This document shows, piece after piece, positions 31,209 to 39,344 of a stretch of 64,000 nt of DNA (the stretch's first letter is position 1; the number at the start of each line of letters is the position of its first letter). Made by a program: the position numbers and the translations under genes. A model generated the notes under the pieces. It was not told the DNA's origin. It made no database searches and saw only the letters and a list, made by a program, of their open reading frames with translations. This DNA is from Notospermus geniculatus (lineage: Eukaryota; Nemertea; Pilidiophora; Heteronemertea; Lineidae): contig NMRB01000865.1 in the NCBI GenBank assembly GCA_002633025.1, forward strand, positions 42,840 through 106,839. The letters run 5' to 3'.

Positions 31209-31670
31209 AGGCACTCTCACACGTGCGACAGTTGGCCTGCGTTTAATTGCGATAGACAATCGCAGGTGTACTGTTACAAATTAACGCAAACTATCGCAGA
31301 CCTTGCGATAATATTGCAGGCAATCGCGTATAATCGTGAAATTTTGGAAATGTTCAAAAAATTTAACCTTGGCGCAGATTGTCGCAAAATATCGCAAAAT
31401 GTCGCAAAAAATCGTTTATAACCCCAAATTATCGGTGTCGACTGAAGACGCTGCAGACAGAAAACCCGTATTGTCGCAAGATTGTCCCAGCTAGCTATAA
31501 TCGCAGACTGTCGCAAACAACCGCAAGTGAACGCCAAAAACACTGATTATCGTTAAGTTTACGACAATTCTGCGATACGTCTGCGACAAATCTGCGATAA
31601 TTTCGGCGATTGTTTGCGTAACGTAGAAAAATACAATCGCACGCAAATTGTCGCACGTGTGAGAGCGGCT
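31209..31670. mobile_element. 462-base MITE with TTA duplication and TCGCA repeats
   Basis: The ends AGGCACTCTCACACGTGCGA and TCGCACGTGTGAGAGCGGCT pair. TTA stands on both sides (31206-31208, 31671-31673). The interior is full of spaced TGTCGCA / TCGCAAA words, which could serve as transposase-binding sites. TTA or TAA duplications suit PIF/Harbinger. Confidence 0.72.
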
Positions 31671-31739
31671 TTAGAGAAAGAAGAGGCGAAATTCAGGAAC
31701 TTCGGCGTGAAAGAACACGTACTGGTTAGGAGCGGTCTT

Positions 31740-32750
31740 TCACAGCCTCTTGACAAACCCACAACACGTGGTAAACATTTTCAAAACGTCAGCCCGATAG
31801 AATGGCAACGTGAATCCATACACAATAAAATTGATACAATAATTTATTAAGCTAAACAGAATCAAGTATTTCGCAATCAGCCTTAAAAATAATTTCACGT
31901 GTTTTGAATCATCAGAGTCTTCGGGAGCGAACAGAAAATACGTGTACATTGTGGATGCTGGTAACAGAAATATAACGTACATCGTCGATACAGTCATTAA
32001 AGATACAACCATCCTTGTGTCCTGTTGTTTTTTGGGTTGTGACATCGTTTCCCTGACGGCCGCGCGCCGGGCTCTAGCAATACCCACGACAATCAAGATA
32101 TTTGAAGAGAAGATCATAAAACTTGGGATGTAGTTATAAGCCGTTGTCTCAAACTGGAATATAATACCGCTTATTTTGGGTGATGTGGTGTACCAACAAT
32201 CGTGTGTTGTCACAATTTGGAGATAGTCGACCGCGACAAGAAGATGGACGCTCAACAAAATGGCGGCCATGACGATGATTGCTATGGCAACCTTTCTCAT
32301 GCTCGTTGAAATTCGGGCCCGGTGTAAGGGGAACCAGACAACGAAAGCTCTTTCCACTGTGAAAGTCACAATCAGCCATCCAGATATACATTTGAACATG
32401 TGAAGTAGAAAGAAGTTCAACTTGCAGGCCGCCCCACTGTTGAGTAGGTTGTAGGAATACCTGCCGTTCGTGACTTGTGGTAACCCGTCTCGAATCCACC
32501 TTACAACACCGTACAGCAAAACTACACCAGTGTCAGACACAGAAAGGACGCTGAGATACTGAACCGAAGCATCCTCTCTGTGTCTGGCCCTGAAGAAGAC
32601 GATGAAGGAAATCGTATTGCCGATGATCCCAACGAGGAATATGCCGAACATGACGTAATTTTGAACGAATCCAAAGATGCTTTCAAGTCGCTGGAATTCA
32701 TTCCGGACGATGACGTTGGTGAACAGTTCAGGGATTCCCGTCACAACCAT
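31740..32750 (-). CDS. G17: intact class A GPCR, subfamily IV, short tail
   Basis: 336 codons, the shortest intact member. It begins M-V-V-T-G-I-P-E-L-F-T-N-V-I-V-R-N. TM1 has G-I-F-L-V-G-I-I-G-N. The tail stops right after C-C-G-F-V-K-R-L, because the 3' flank was replaced. It is the last minus-strand gene before the array changes strand. Framework motifs are complete. I see no ATAAAAATA at the usual distances. Confidence 0.9.
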   Translation of the reverse strand: MVVTGIPELFTNVIVRNEFQRLESIFGFVQNYVMFGIFLVGIIGNTISFIVFFRARHREDASVQYLSVLSVSDTGVVLLYGVVRWIRDGLPQVTNGRYSYNLLNSGAACKLNFFLLHMFKCISGWLIVTFTVERAFVVWFPLHRARISTSMRKVAIAIIVMAAILLSVHLLVAVDYLQIVTTHDCWYTTSPKISGIIFQFETTAYNYIPSFMIFSSNILIVVGIARARRAAVRETMSQPKKQQDTRMVVSLMTVSTMYVIFLLPASTMYTYFLFAPEDSDDSKHVKLFLRLIAKYLILFSLINYCINFIVYGFTLPFYRADVLKMFTTCCGFVKRL

Positions 32751-32984
32751 GTTTCAGTTGCAGCGACTAATGGAAGGCAGGGAAATGAGAGTCGGTCCTA
32801 GGCCCACTTCATGACCCAGACTACCTCTAGGCTGTGATAAGGAGTTGGTATCAAATTAGCAAACAAGATTCGACGCCAACTTAAGTTGTCATCCAAAGAG
32901 AGGATTTCCTTTACTTTTTTTCAATGCGGTTTTCCAGCCGTTGCGAAATCGACTGAAGGATTCGGAGCAGTTGCTGCTGATTCG

Positions 32985-33343
32985 TCAGAAGCCAGAGAGA
33001 GATTTACCACATGAAATGAAATGAAAATGAACAGTACTTAAAGTGCCAAAATCCACAGAAACGTGATCGACTGTGTATAAACTATGACGGTCTGCTGTAG
33101 CGAGCAAAGAGAACGGTTTTGAGGTGGCGAGCAAAGGCAGTTGCGCGCTCTCAATCTTTTTGATGTTGGTGGGAGTTGATTCCACAGCCTGGGAGCAGCA
33201 CACTGGAAAGCTCTGTCACCATAAGACAAAACCCTTCCCCACATGACGTCTTTCATTTCAAAAACATACATTGGTGGCTCGGAACTCCGGGACAAGCAGA
33301 AAGGGTTCCATCTGTTTAGGATTGTTCCTGCCAACGAAATCAT
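32985..33343 (-). mobile_element. LINE 3' relic (reverse-transcriptase C-terminal tail)
   Basis: The minus-strand frame holds Y-G-D-R-A-F-Q-C-A-A-P-R-L-W-N-Q-L-P, the hallmark found after the reverse-transcriptase domain in CR1/Jockey/L2-type retrotransposons. It is followed in another frame by weak matches to the rest of the tail. The 5' part is missing. It sits at the strand-switch zone of the array. Confidence 0.8.
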
Positions 33344-33399
33344 GATATTCTAGTAGAAAACAAAAAAGCAGGGTGTTATTGTTGTGGTAGATGGTTTTC

Positions 33400-33600
33400 T
33401 CGAAGTGGAAATCAAAGATGCTTTATACATTTTGTGATGGGGTATACAAACGTTCTTAAAATTCCCAACTACCGGTGATATGTCGATCACAACGAGGATA
33501 CGGATACTCACAGAAATCGTTGTCATCATGATAGTTACCATGGCAAACTTCGCCAAAGATTGTTTTTCGTCTGTTGGCATAGTTCCCTCTTCGTTGACTG
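33400..33600 (-). pseudogene. Decayed GPCR relic (TM4 and second outer loop)
   Basis: The minus-strand frame A-K-F-A-M-V-T-I-M-M-T-T followed by I-R-I-L-V-V-I-D-I aligns with TM4 and the V-V-D segment of the intact genes, but the loop cysteine context is lost. It is more diverged than any gene in the array and is partly duplicated at 30238-30420. Confidence 0.6.
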
Positions 33601-33716
33601 TTCTGACCGTAGTTTCTTTTAGTATTTTATGCTGCCTGTGTTCTTTCCGGGCGTCACCTCCTCTAGGCCAGCCTTGAGATCATTTTCGACACGAGCACTG
33701 CGCTGGAACAAATTTG

Positions 33717-34020
33717 TACGAAAACCCAGAAGGCTTATGCGAAATTCAAAATTCAAAATTCGACTGCGAAATTCAGAACTCGGCTGCGAAATTCAAAACT
33801 CGACTGCGAAATTCAAAACTCGGCTGCGAAATTCAAAATTCAGTCAAGCCAATCAGAGCCCTTCTTACATCCACCGAAATGACGACATTCGTACACACGC
33901 CATCTTTTCGCAGTCGAGTTTTGAATTTCGCAGTCGAGTTATGAATTTCGCAGTCGAGTTATGAATTTCGCAGTCGAATTTCGAATTTTGAATTTCGCAT
34001 GAGCTTTCTGGGCTTTCGTA
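33717..34020. mobile_element. Inverted-repeat element with minisatellite arms
   Basis: The left arm has about five units of 20-21 bases (GCGAAATTCAAAACTCGACT). The right arm carries about four complementary units, and the outermost words ACGAAAACCCAGAAGGCTTATGC-like and its complement pair. About 75 unique bases separate the arms. Tandem subterminal repeats in both arms are typical of some MITEs. Confidence 0.75.
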
Positions 34021-34119
34021 AAATTGTGAACCGAACATTCCCATCGGTGAGACGGAGTAAAAGTTCTTCTAAATAATATTCCTTGGGTTCCTCACCTAAA
34101 AAGCCCGATTTCCGACAGT

Positions 34120-34260
34120 CGCTTCTCTGGCGGAGACCTCCTCATATGAACACAAAACGAGTCGTGAATGTTCCAAGAACGTCAGCACCATGAATGCATT
34201 GAACGTGAATCTTTGTAATACTAAACCACAAAACTGATACATCAAACACTAACCTGTATA
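34120..34260 (-). pseudogene. Decayed GPCR C-terminus relic
   Basis: GAACACAAAACGAGTCGTGAA and AACGTCAGCACCATGAATG keep the word order of the receptor tail and TM7 end, as in the relics at 26330 and 30700. There is no open frame. Confidence 0.45.
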
Positions 34261-34377
34261 TGTGCAAAAAAGATATATTTTTTTGAGACCTGACTCAAGA
34301 ATTCAAAGTTCAATGCGGTGTCGGATGAAAAGGTGAATATGATACTGACGGGAACAAAGAGTTTCTTGTTTCGGCGC

Positions 34378-34532
34378 GCCCCCTCCGCCATCTTGGTTTC
34401 TATAGAAGTTTTGTGCGTGCGCAACTGTATCTGGTGGGTGAATCAAAGCATGTGATTGGTCGTAATTTCCCACCAGATATACATGTAACTGCGCACGTGC
34501 AGTTTTGCAAGAAATCCAGGATGGCGGGGGCC
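34378..34532. mobile_element. CCGCCATCTTGG-ended MITE, copy 1
   Basis: The arms CCGCCATCTTGG...GCGCAACTGTATCTGG and CCAGATAT...ACTGCGCACG...GGATGGCGG pair, with GCATGTGATTGGTCG in the loop. Sister copies lie at 38058, 49618 and 52536. A TACATGTA at 34490 is absent from the other three copies. Confidence 0.72.
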
Positions 34533-34727
34533 CGTCCAAACGATGAATACCAGTGTACCACAGATGGTTAACAACCGATAATCGAACGAACAAGGTCTCT
34601 TCGAATCCATCAAGTGCGCTGCCCCTCTATGGTTTTTCCAGCACACTACATGTAAGCTTGAGGCCCGTTTTCACCATTCTGCACAATGCATCGTGTAGAA
34701 ATCGCTAACCTCTTCCTACACTCTGCA

Positions 34728-35106
34728 GCAAGCAACCAAATTCCGTGTTCAACGCTTTGGGATTTTCTCGTGCGACCAATCAGAAGCCTCGGTTCTCATG
34801 CGGTAATTTATTCAATACGAGTACGCCGTTCAACTTCATAGCGGACAACACTGGCCTGCTGGCACATAATTGACTTCCCACTGCCAGTCCTACAACAGAA
34901 TAACAAATAGTCTCCATCGAATATTGCCTTCGCGGCTTCTTTTTGAGTACTTGTAAGTCCTTGCACGGATACTTTGCATTCGAATAAAGTTTCATCGAGC
35001 CCGCCATCTTGTCATCATACCCGAGCTGCCGATGCAAGCTCTGCCGTGATTGGTTGCTATTTCTGGGACGTGGGAAATCCTTGAACACGGAATGTGGTTT
35101 GCTTGC
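34728..35106. mobile_element. MITE-like element carrying a helicase fragment
   Basis: The ends GCAAGCAACCAAATTCCGTG and CACGGAATGTGGTTTGCTTGC-like pair, and pairing continues inward (CCAATCA / TGATTGG). Between them lies a coding fragment described separately. No transposase is seen. This has the structure of a transposon that captured part of a host or other gene; no target duplication could be fixed. Confidence 0.6.
34825..35005 (-). pseudogene. Captured RecQ/DEAD-like helicase fragment (motif I)
   Basis: One minus-strand frame, without a start codon, contains a Q-motif-like L-T-S-T-Q-K-E-A-A-K-A-I-F-D-G-D-Y followed by the Walker A box C-R-T-G-S-G-K-S-I-M-C-Q-Q. This spacing is that of helicase motifs 0 and I in RecQ-type enzymes. 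It ends at a TAA after about 60 codons, and a TGA precedes it. An ATG-started frame over the same bases (to 35322) has no recognisable motif and is probably noise. Confidence 0.6.
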
Positions 35107-35552
35107 GTGAAGGTCAAGGGAGGAGAAGCCGAGTCTTGACCTGAACTCAGTGAAGATGGTTTTCACAAAATACACCCTCCCGCCCCTACCAAACACACAG
35201 TGTATCATCATGTGACCATGCACGGGATATGCACGGAAATCGAACAATACTGGACTCGCCTTGTCTTTGTCTTGTGGCATGAGTATAGTGGCAAACGGTA
35301 GTAAACTGTTGGGAAAAAACAAAAGAATTTTACAGAATTTTCTGGCAGCCAGGCACTTTCTGTGAAATTACAGGAGCCACATTTTTAGTTAAAGGCATTG
35401 CATCTGAACCAATGCCCTGCGTTTTATGTTGCACCTGGGAGGGACCTTCCAAACAAAGGGTCATGGGCAATGACATAATATTCCTTTGACCCTGAATCCT
35501 TTCTGTGAATTTGAAATAGAATTTCGAGGTAGCCGTGTTGATCAAGAAGATT

Positions 35553-35684
35553 GAAATCAGGAAAAAGTACATAATAACACCATTTTTTGTAGATCAACTT
35601 GAGTAGCCTATATTGGGACAAGCTCGTCCCAATATACTCAAGTTGATCTACAAAAAATGGTGTTATTATGTACTTTTTCCTGAT
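35553..35684. repeat. Near-perfect foldback palindrome
   Basis: ATCAGGAAAAAGTACATAAT... returns in reverse complement ending at 35684, with arms of about 60 bases, a 5-base difference (GCCTA) and almost no loop (centre TTGGGACAAGCTCGTCCCAA). It may be a real foldback element or an inverted-copy artefact. Confidence 0.75.
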
Positions 35685-35907
35685 GTGAATTTGAAGAAAG
35701 TGCTTGAAACTCTGCTGCACAGACTATTCTATAGAATCTTCTGTTTTTTTCTAACCGTGTTACTCCCCCCTTAACCCAGGCCAAAAGAAGGGTTGAGTCC
35801 AGTTCTTTGCTTTTCGTGCAGAACAAGGTCTATCAACACGAACTAGAATGGAAACAAGTGGCTGTTGTTTAAAAATATGATGTCCTTCCCAAGAAGGAAA
35901 GATCTCA
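35685..35907. other. Distal upstream module of G18
   Basis: From about 35762 the sequence (CCCTTAACCCAGGCCAAAAGAA...) matches DNA upstream of G20, G21, G23 and G24. It is the distal part of a duplicated promoter region. No gene. Confidence 0.55.
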
Positions 35908-35960
35908 TGATGAAAATAGCTGGTTTGTTTTTCCACCTTCGCAAACAAATTTAGCACAAT
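35908..35960 (+). promoter_or_regulatory. Conserved upstream block of G18
   Basis: GATGAAAATAGCTGGTTTG, then TTCCACCTTCGCAAACAAATTTAGCAC. The same block precedes G19-G25. Confidence 0.5.
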
Positions 35961-36172
35961 GGTATGCCATCATCGGAGTACCTTCATTCTGATCTGTGAT
36001 CGCAGCCGAGACAGACAGTGTCGGGTCACATCTGTCATTTTGGCTGTTCAACAAAGTACTGCGATCTGTTCGTCTGCTATCAACTATCGCTGAGATTCAG
36101 AAAATCAAGAAGGCTCTGATGAAAGTTCAAGCATCGTGAACGTTGACCAAAGGGATCCGCCACTGATTAAGC

Positions 36173-36613
36173 TGGTTAGTGATAAAACCCGGAATGAAAC
36201 GAAACGAAATGAAATCCTCGAAATGATCCCATCAAAATGGGACTCGCAAGGAATTTGAGGATTAACTAGGCCTAAATTAAGTGTCATTATGTTGCAGATG
36301 TAGGCTTCTGCCTTGAGATTGACGTTTTTTTCGACATAGCACACAAAATAAAATTGAATTATTATTTTTAGAATCAATCAGAATCATCATGTACGAAAGT
36401 CCCTTCGGTGCTCCTCAAGTTACCGCCAGTTTCTGTTCTGCGTCTTCTTCACTCTGGTGCATAAAGCAAGCGTCAATGTCGGAGCAGATTCTACGTGAAA
36501 AACTTAAATATCGATATTACAGTAAGACAATAAAACGAAAATCAAAATGCAAATAATGCCCATTTCGATGATTTATATTTCGTTTCGTTTCATTCCGGGT
36601 TTTATCACTAACC
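36173..36613. mobile_element. 441-base MITE in the G18 leader, 9-base duplication
   Basis: The ends GGTTAGTGATAAAACCCGG and CCGGGTTTTATCACTAACC pair. GATTAAGCT and GATAAAGCT flank it (9 bases, one mismatch). The sister leaders (for example 44180-44215, CTGATCACTGAGCTTCGG) are empty. A 9-base duplication suggests a Mutator-like derivative. It lies between the expected transcription start and the ATG of G18. Confidence 0.78.
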
Positions 36614-36744
36614 GATAAAGCTTCGGTCTGTGTAGTAAAAGGCGTCAGTTCGTGTCCTGTCCTCAAAGAGACGACCCAAATGCAATCTTGCCGTGACATC
36701 CTGTCCCCGTTTCTGTTCTGTTCATGAAACTCTGTGCCTGAGAG

Positions 36745-37785
36745 ATGGTTCTGACGGGAAAGCCTGGCTGGTCCACCGTTTTCGAATGGCCCACCGACGA
36801 TCCCCAGACACATGGAGATTTCAGTCAATTTGAAAGATTCTTCGATTTCTATCACGGCTACTTCATGGTGGTCATATATTCCGTCGGTATCATCGGCAAC
36901 ACGATTTCCTTCATCGTCTTCTTCAGGGCGAGACACAGAGAGGATGCGTCGGTTCAGTATCTCAGCGTCCTTTCTGTCTCTGACAGCGGTGTTGTCTTTG
37001 TCCAGGGTTTTATGAGGTGGATTCAAGACGGGCTACCGCTAGTCACGAATGGCAGGTATTCTTATAACCCTTACAACAGTAGGTCGACATGTAAGATTTA
37101 CTTTTTCCTAATACACGTCTTTGAGTGTATTTCTGGATGGCTCATTGTGACTTTTACAGTGGAAAGAGCTTTCGTCGTCTGGTTCCCCTTACACCGGGCC
37201 CGGATCACAGCAAGGATGAGAATGGTGGCCATAGCAATCATCATCATGGCCGCCATTTTCTTGAGCATCCATCTTCTTGTTTTGGTCGACTTTCGCGTCA
37301 GTGTGACCTCGCACGATTGTTGGTACACCACATCATCCACAACAAGCGGTATTATTTACCAGTTCGAGACAGCTGTGTATAACTACATCCCAAGCTTTCT
37401 GATCTTTTCTTCAAATATCTTGATTGTCGTCGGTATTGCTAGAGCCCGGCGATCGGCCGTCAGGGAAACGATGTCACAAGCCAAGAAACAACAGGACACA
37501 AGGATGGTTGTATCTTTAATGACTGTATCGACACTGTACGTTATACTTCTGTTACCATCGTCCACAATGTACACATATTTTCTAGTCGCTCCTGAAGACA
37601 CCGAAGATTCAAGAAAGATGAAGGCATTTTTATGGCTCATTGCAAAATTCTTGATTTTGTTCAGCTTAACGAATTATTGTATCAATTTTGTAGTGTATGG
37701 ATTCACGTTGCCATTCTATCGTGCTGACGTTTTCAAACTGTTTACCACGTGTTGTGGGTTTGTCAAGAGGAAGGATTTATCCTGA
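36745..37785 (+). CDS. G18: intact class A GPCR, subfamily V
   Basis: 346 codons, used here as the numbering reference. The N-terminus of about 38 residues contains G-D-F-S-Q-F-E-R. TM1 is at about 39-61 (G51-N52), TM2 at 72-90 (D80), TM3 from C116 to E140-R141-A142, TM4 at 160-182 without tryptophan, and the loop cysteine is C192. TM5 is at 208-231 with P216, and inner loop 3 is rich in R and K. TM6 is at 255-281 with P271, TM7 at 296-320 with N314-F-V-V-Y318, and the cysteine pair is 336-337. The leader has a 441-base insertion and the TATA word of sister genes is changed (CTCTGATGAAAG for TCTATAAAAG), so expression may be altered. Confidence 0.92.
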   Translation: MVLTGKPGWSTVFEWPTDDPQTHGDFSQFERFFDFYHGYFMVVIYSVGIIGNTISFIVFFRARHREDASVQYLSVLSVSDSGVVFVQGFMRWIQDGLPLVTNGRYSYNPYNSRSTCKIYFFLIHVFECISGWLIVTFTVERAFVVWFPLHRARITARMRMVAIAIIIMAAIFLSIHLLVLVDFRVSVTSHDCWYTTSSTTSGIIYQFETAVYNYIPSFLIFSSNILIVVGIARARRSAVRETMSQAKKQQDTRMVVSLMTVSTLYVILLLPSSTMYTYFLVAPEDTEDSRKMKAFLWLIAKFLILFSLTNYCINFVVYGFTLPFYRADVFKLFTTCCGFVKRKDLS

Positions 37786-37939
37786 ACCTGAGGAAAGGCA
37801 TCTCGACATATCAAGGCCTACGGTCACTTCGACTGCCACGTTAACCGGGAGCCAATCAGGACCATCGTTTCAAAGTTACCCACAATTCCGAGTTCGCATA
37901 AAACCGGAGTTTCAACGAATGAAATAATATTGACATCAA

Positions 37940-38057
37940 ACATATATATAATTTTACACATGAATATATATATATTTTATGGATATAAATATTTTTTATA
38001 AATATTTGTTTTTACACATATTCTTGAATATAAATATTCTTTTCGAATAAATATTTT
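37940..38057. other. AT-rich stretch
   Basis: Repeated TATATA and AAATATTT words follow G18. It is low-complexity DNA with no gene. Confidence 0.6.
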
Positions 38058-38197
38058 CCCGCCATCTTGGTTTATAGAGAGCTTTTGTGCATGCGCAACG
38101 GTAGGCAAATCAAAGCATGTGATTGGTCGTAAGATCCGATTTCCTCTTTAGATACAACTGCGCATGTGCAGTTTACAAGAAATCCAAAATGGCCGGG
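38058..38197. mobile_element. CCGCCATCTTGG-ended MITE, copy 2
   Basis: CCCGCCATCTTGG...GCATGCGCAAC and ACTGCGCATGTGCAG...AAAATGGCCGGGG pair imperfectly. It is more diverged than the copies at 49618 and 52536. Confidence 0.6.
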
Positions 38198-38432
38198 GCA
38201 GGTGTGACAGGAATGAACGCCGTGGAAATGCAAGTCCACCAAACAATAGCCCGCTATTGTAAGGTTATATTCGAATGGTCATGGTTTCCATAGCCATTCT
38301 AATAACTCGCTGAACGATAAGACCGGACTTTGATAGCAGGGGGAATTACATCCCTGCCACACATTTGTTTAAAAATATTATCATACCCTTCCCTTTAGAA
38401 GATCTATTTATAAACATGCTGATCAACCTCAT

Positions 38433-38481
38433 GATCAAAATAGGTGGTTTGTTTTCCACGTTCGCGAACAAATTTAGCATA
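38433..38481 (+). promoter_or_regulatory. Conserved upstream block of G19
   Basis: GATCAAAATAGGTGG, then TTCCACGTTCGCGAACAAATTTAGCAT. It is followed by a promoter type shared with G22 and G25 (CCGAGGTAGT, TAATACAGCGGTTTCGTCG), which lacks the TCTATAAAAG word. Confidence 0.5.
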
Positions 38482-38601
38482 ATCAGATTATTGTATGTCA
38501 TCCTCGCTTCTTCATTCTGGTCGAAGCCGAGGTAGTTTCCAGTCACGTCTGTTTTGCACTCACGAACTAATACAGCGGTTTCGTCGTTCGCTGTCTAGAG
38601 G

Positions 38602-38722
38602 GAGTTTAAGAGATCACACGCTAACGATAACATTTACGTTAACAGTATTTTTTGTACATGAAATACATGCAAGAAATAGCGTTAACGTAAACGTTATCGT
38701 TAGCGTGTGATCTCTTAAACTC
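38602..38722. mobile_element. Palindromic MITE (GAGTTTAAGAGATCACACGC ends)
   Basis: The arms pair over about 50 bases, including GCTAACGATAACATTTACG. The sister leader of G25 (CGCTGTCAACTACATG) is empty here. The terminal GAGTTTAAGA and the inner GCTAACG words relate it to 52949-53105. Confidence 0.7.
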
Positions 38723-38810
38723 TGTAATATCTCTGTATATTGTGCTACTTCTTATTAGCTAATCTGTCAGCAAGTCCAAGCATTATCGTGTGGACTTTGA
38801 CTGAACGCTG

Positions 38811-39177
38811 AAAGGGAGACATCCGAAAGATATTGCCCGGCGGGCACTCTTCGTTTTTGTTTTGATTAGCGTAGTGTCACCGTCGGTTAACAGACGGCGC
38901 TGTGCGTTATGACACAGGCCCCTGGAGAGCTATCAGTGAGTTTAGAACACGTATCTAACCAAAAAACGCTAGTTTGTAAAATATACACCCACGAATTCGG
39001 GGTGTGTATTTAACAAACTAGCGTTTTTTTTGGCTACGTGTTCTAAACTCACTGATCGCTCTCTCGGGGCCTGTGTTTTGGTTTTGATTAGCGTAGTGTC
39101 ACCGTCGATTAACAGATGGCGCTGTGCGTTATGGCAACGAGTGGCCGCCGGGCAATATCTTTCGGACGTCTCTCTTT
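38811..39177. mobile_element. Composite palindromic element in the G19 leader
   Basis: The outer arms AAAGGGAGACATCCGAAAG... and its complement bound 367 bases. Inside are two direct copies of a roughly 60-base word (TTTTGATTAGCGTAGTGTCA) at about 38857 and 39078, and between them an inner palindrome (GTGAGTTTAGAACACGTA, AACGCTAGTTTGT). The sister leader of G22 (GACTTTGACTGAAGGAAAACC) is empty. Confidence 0.72.
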
Positions 39178-39344
39178 AAGGAAAACCTAATCGCACTCAA
39201 AGTGATCCAACACTGATGGAGATTCTGTTAATGGTGTGATACATGCTGTTAGTTCATATTCATTCCTCTCGATGTCATTCATCGTGACAGCCCCAACGTC
39301 CTGTCCCCGTTTCTGTTCTGTTCATGAAACTCTGTGCTTGAGAG

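Noticed and set aside
33717-33850. CRISPR-like array because of regularly spaced 20-base units.
   Set aside because: Units are contiguous without unique spacers, mirrored in an inverted arm, and the DNA is animal.
34780-35322. A 180-codon minus-strand frame with an apparent L-N-G-V-L-V-L-N-K end, which at first resembled a TruB-type pseudouridine synthase start.
   Set aside because: The helicase-like motif lies in a different frame of the same DNA and fits better; the TruB likeness is only a few residues.
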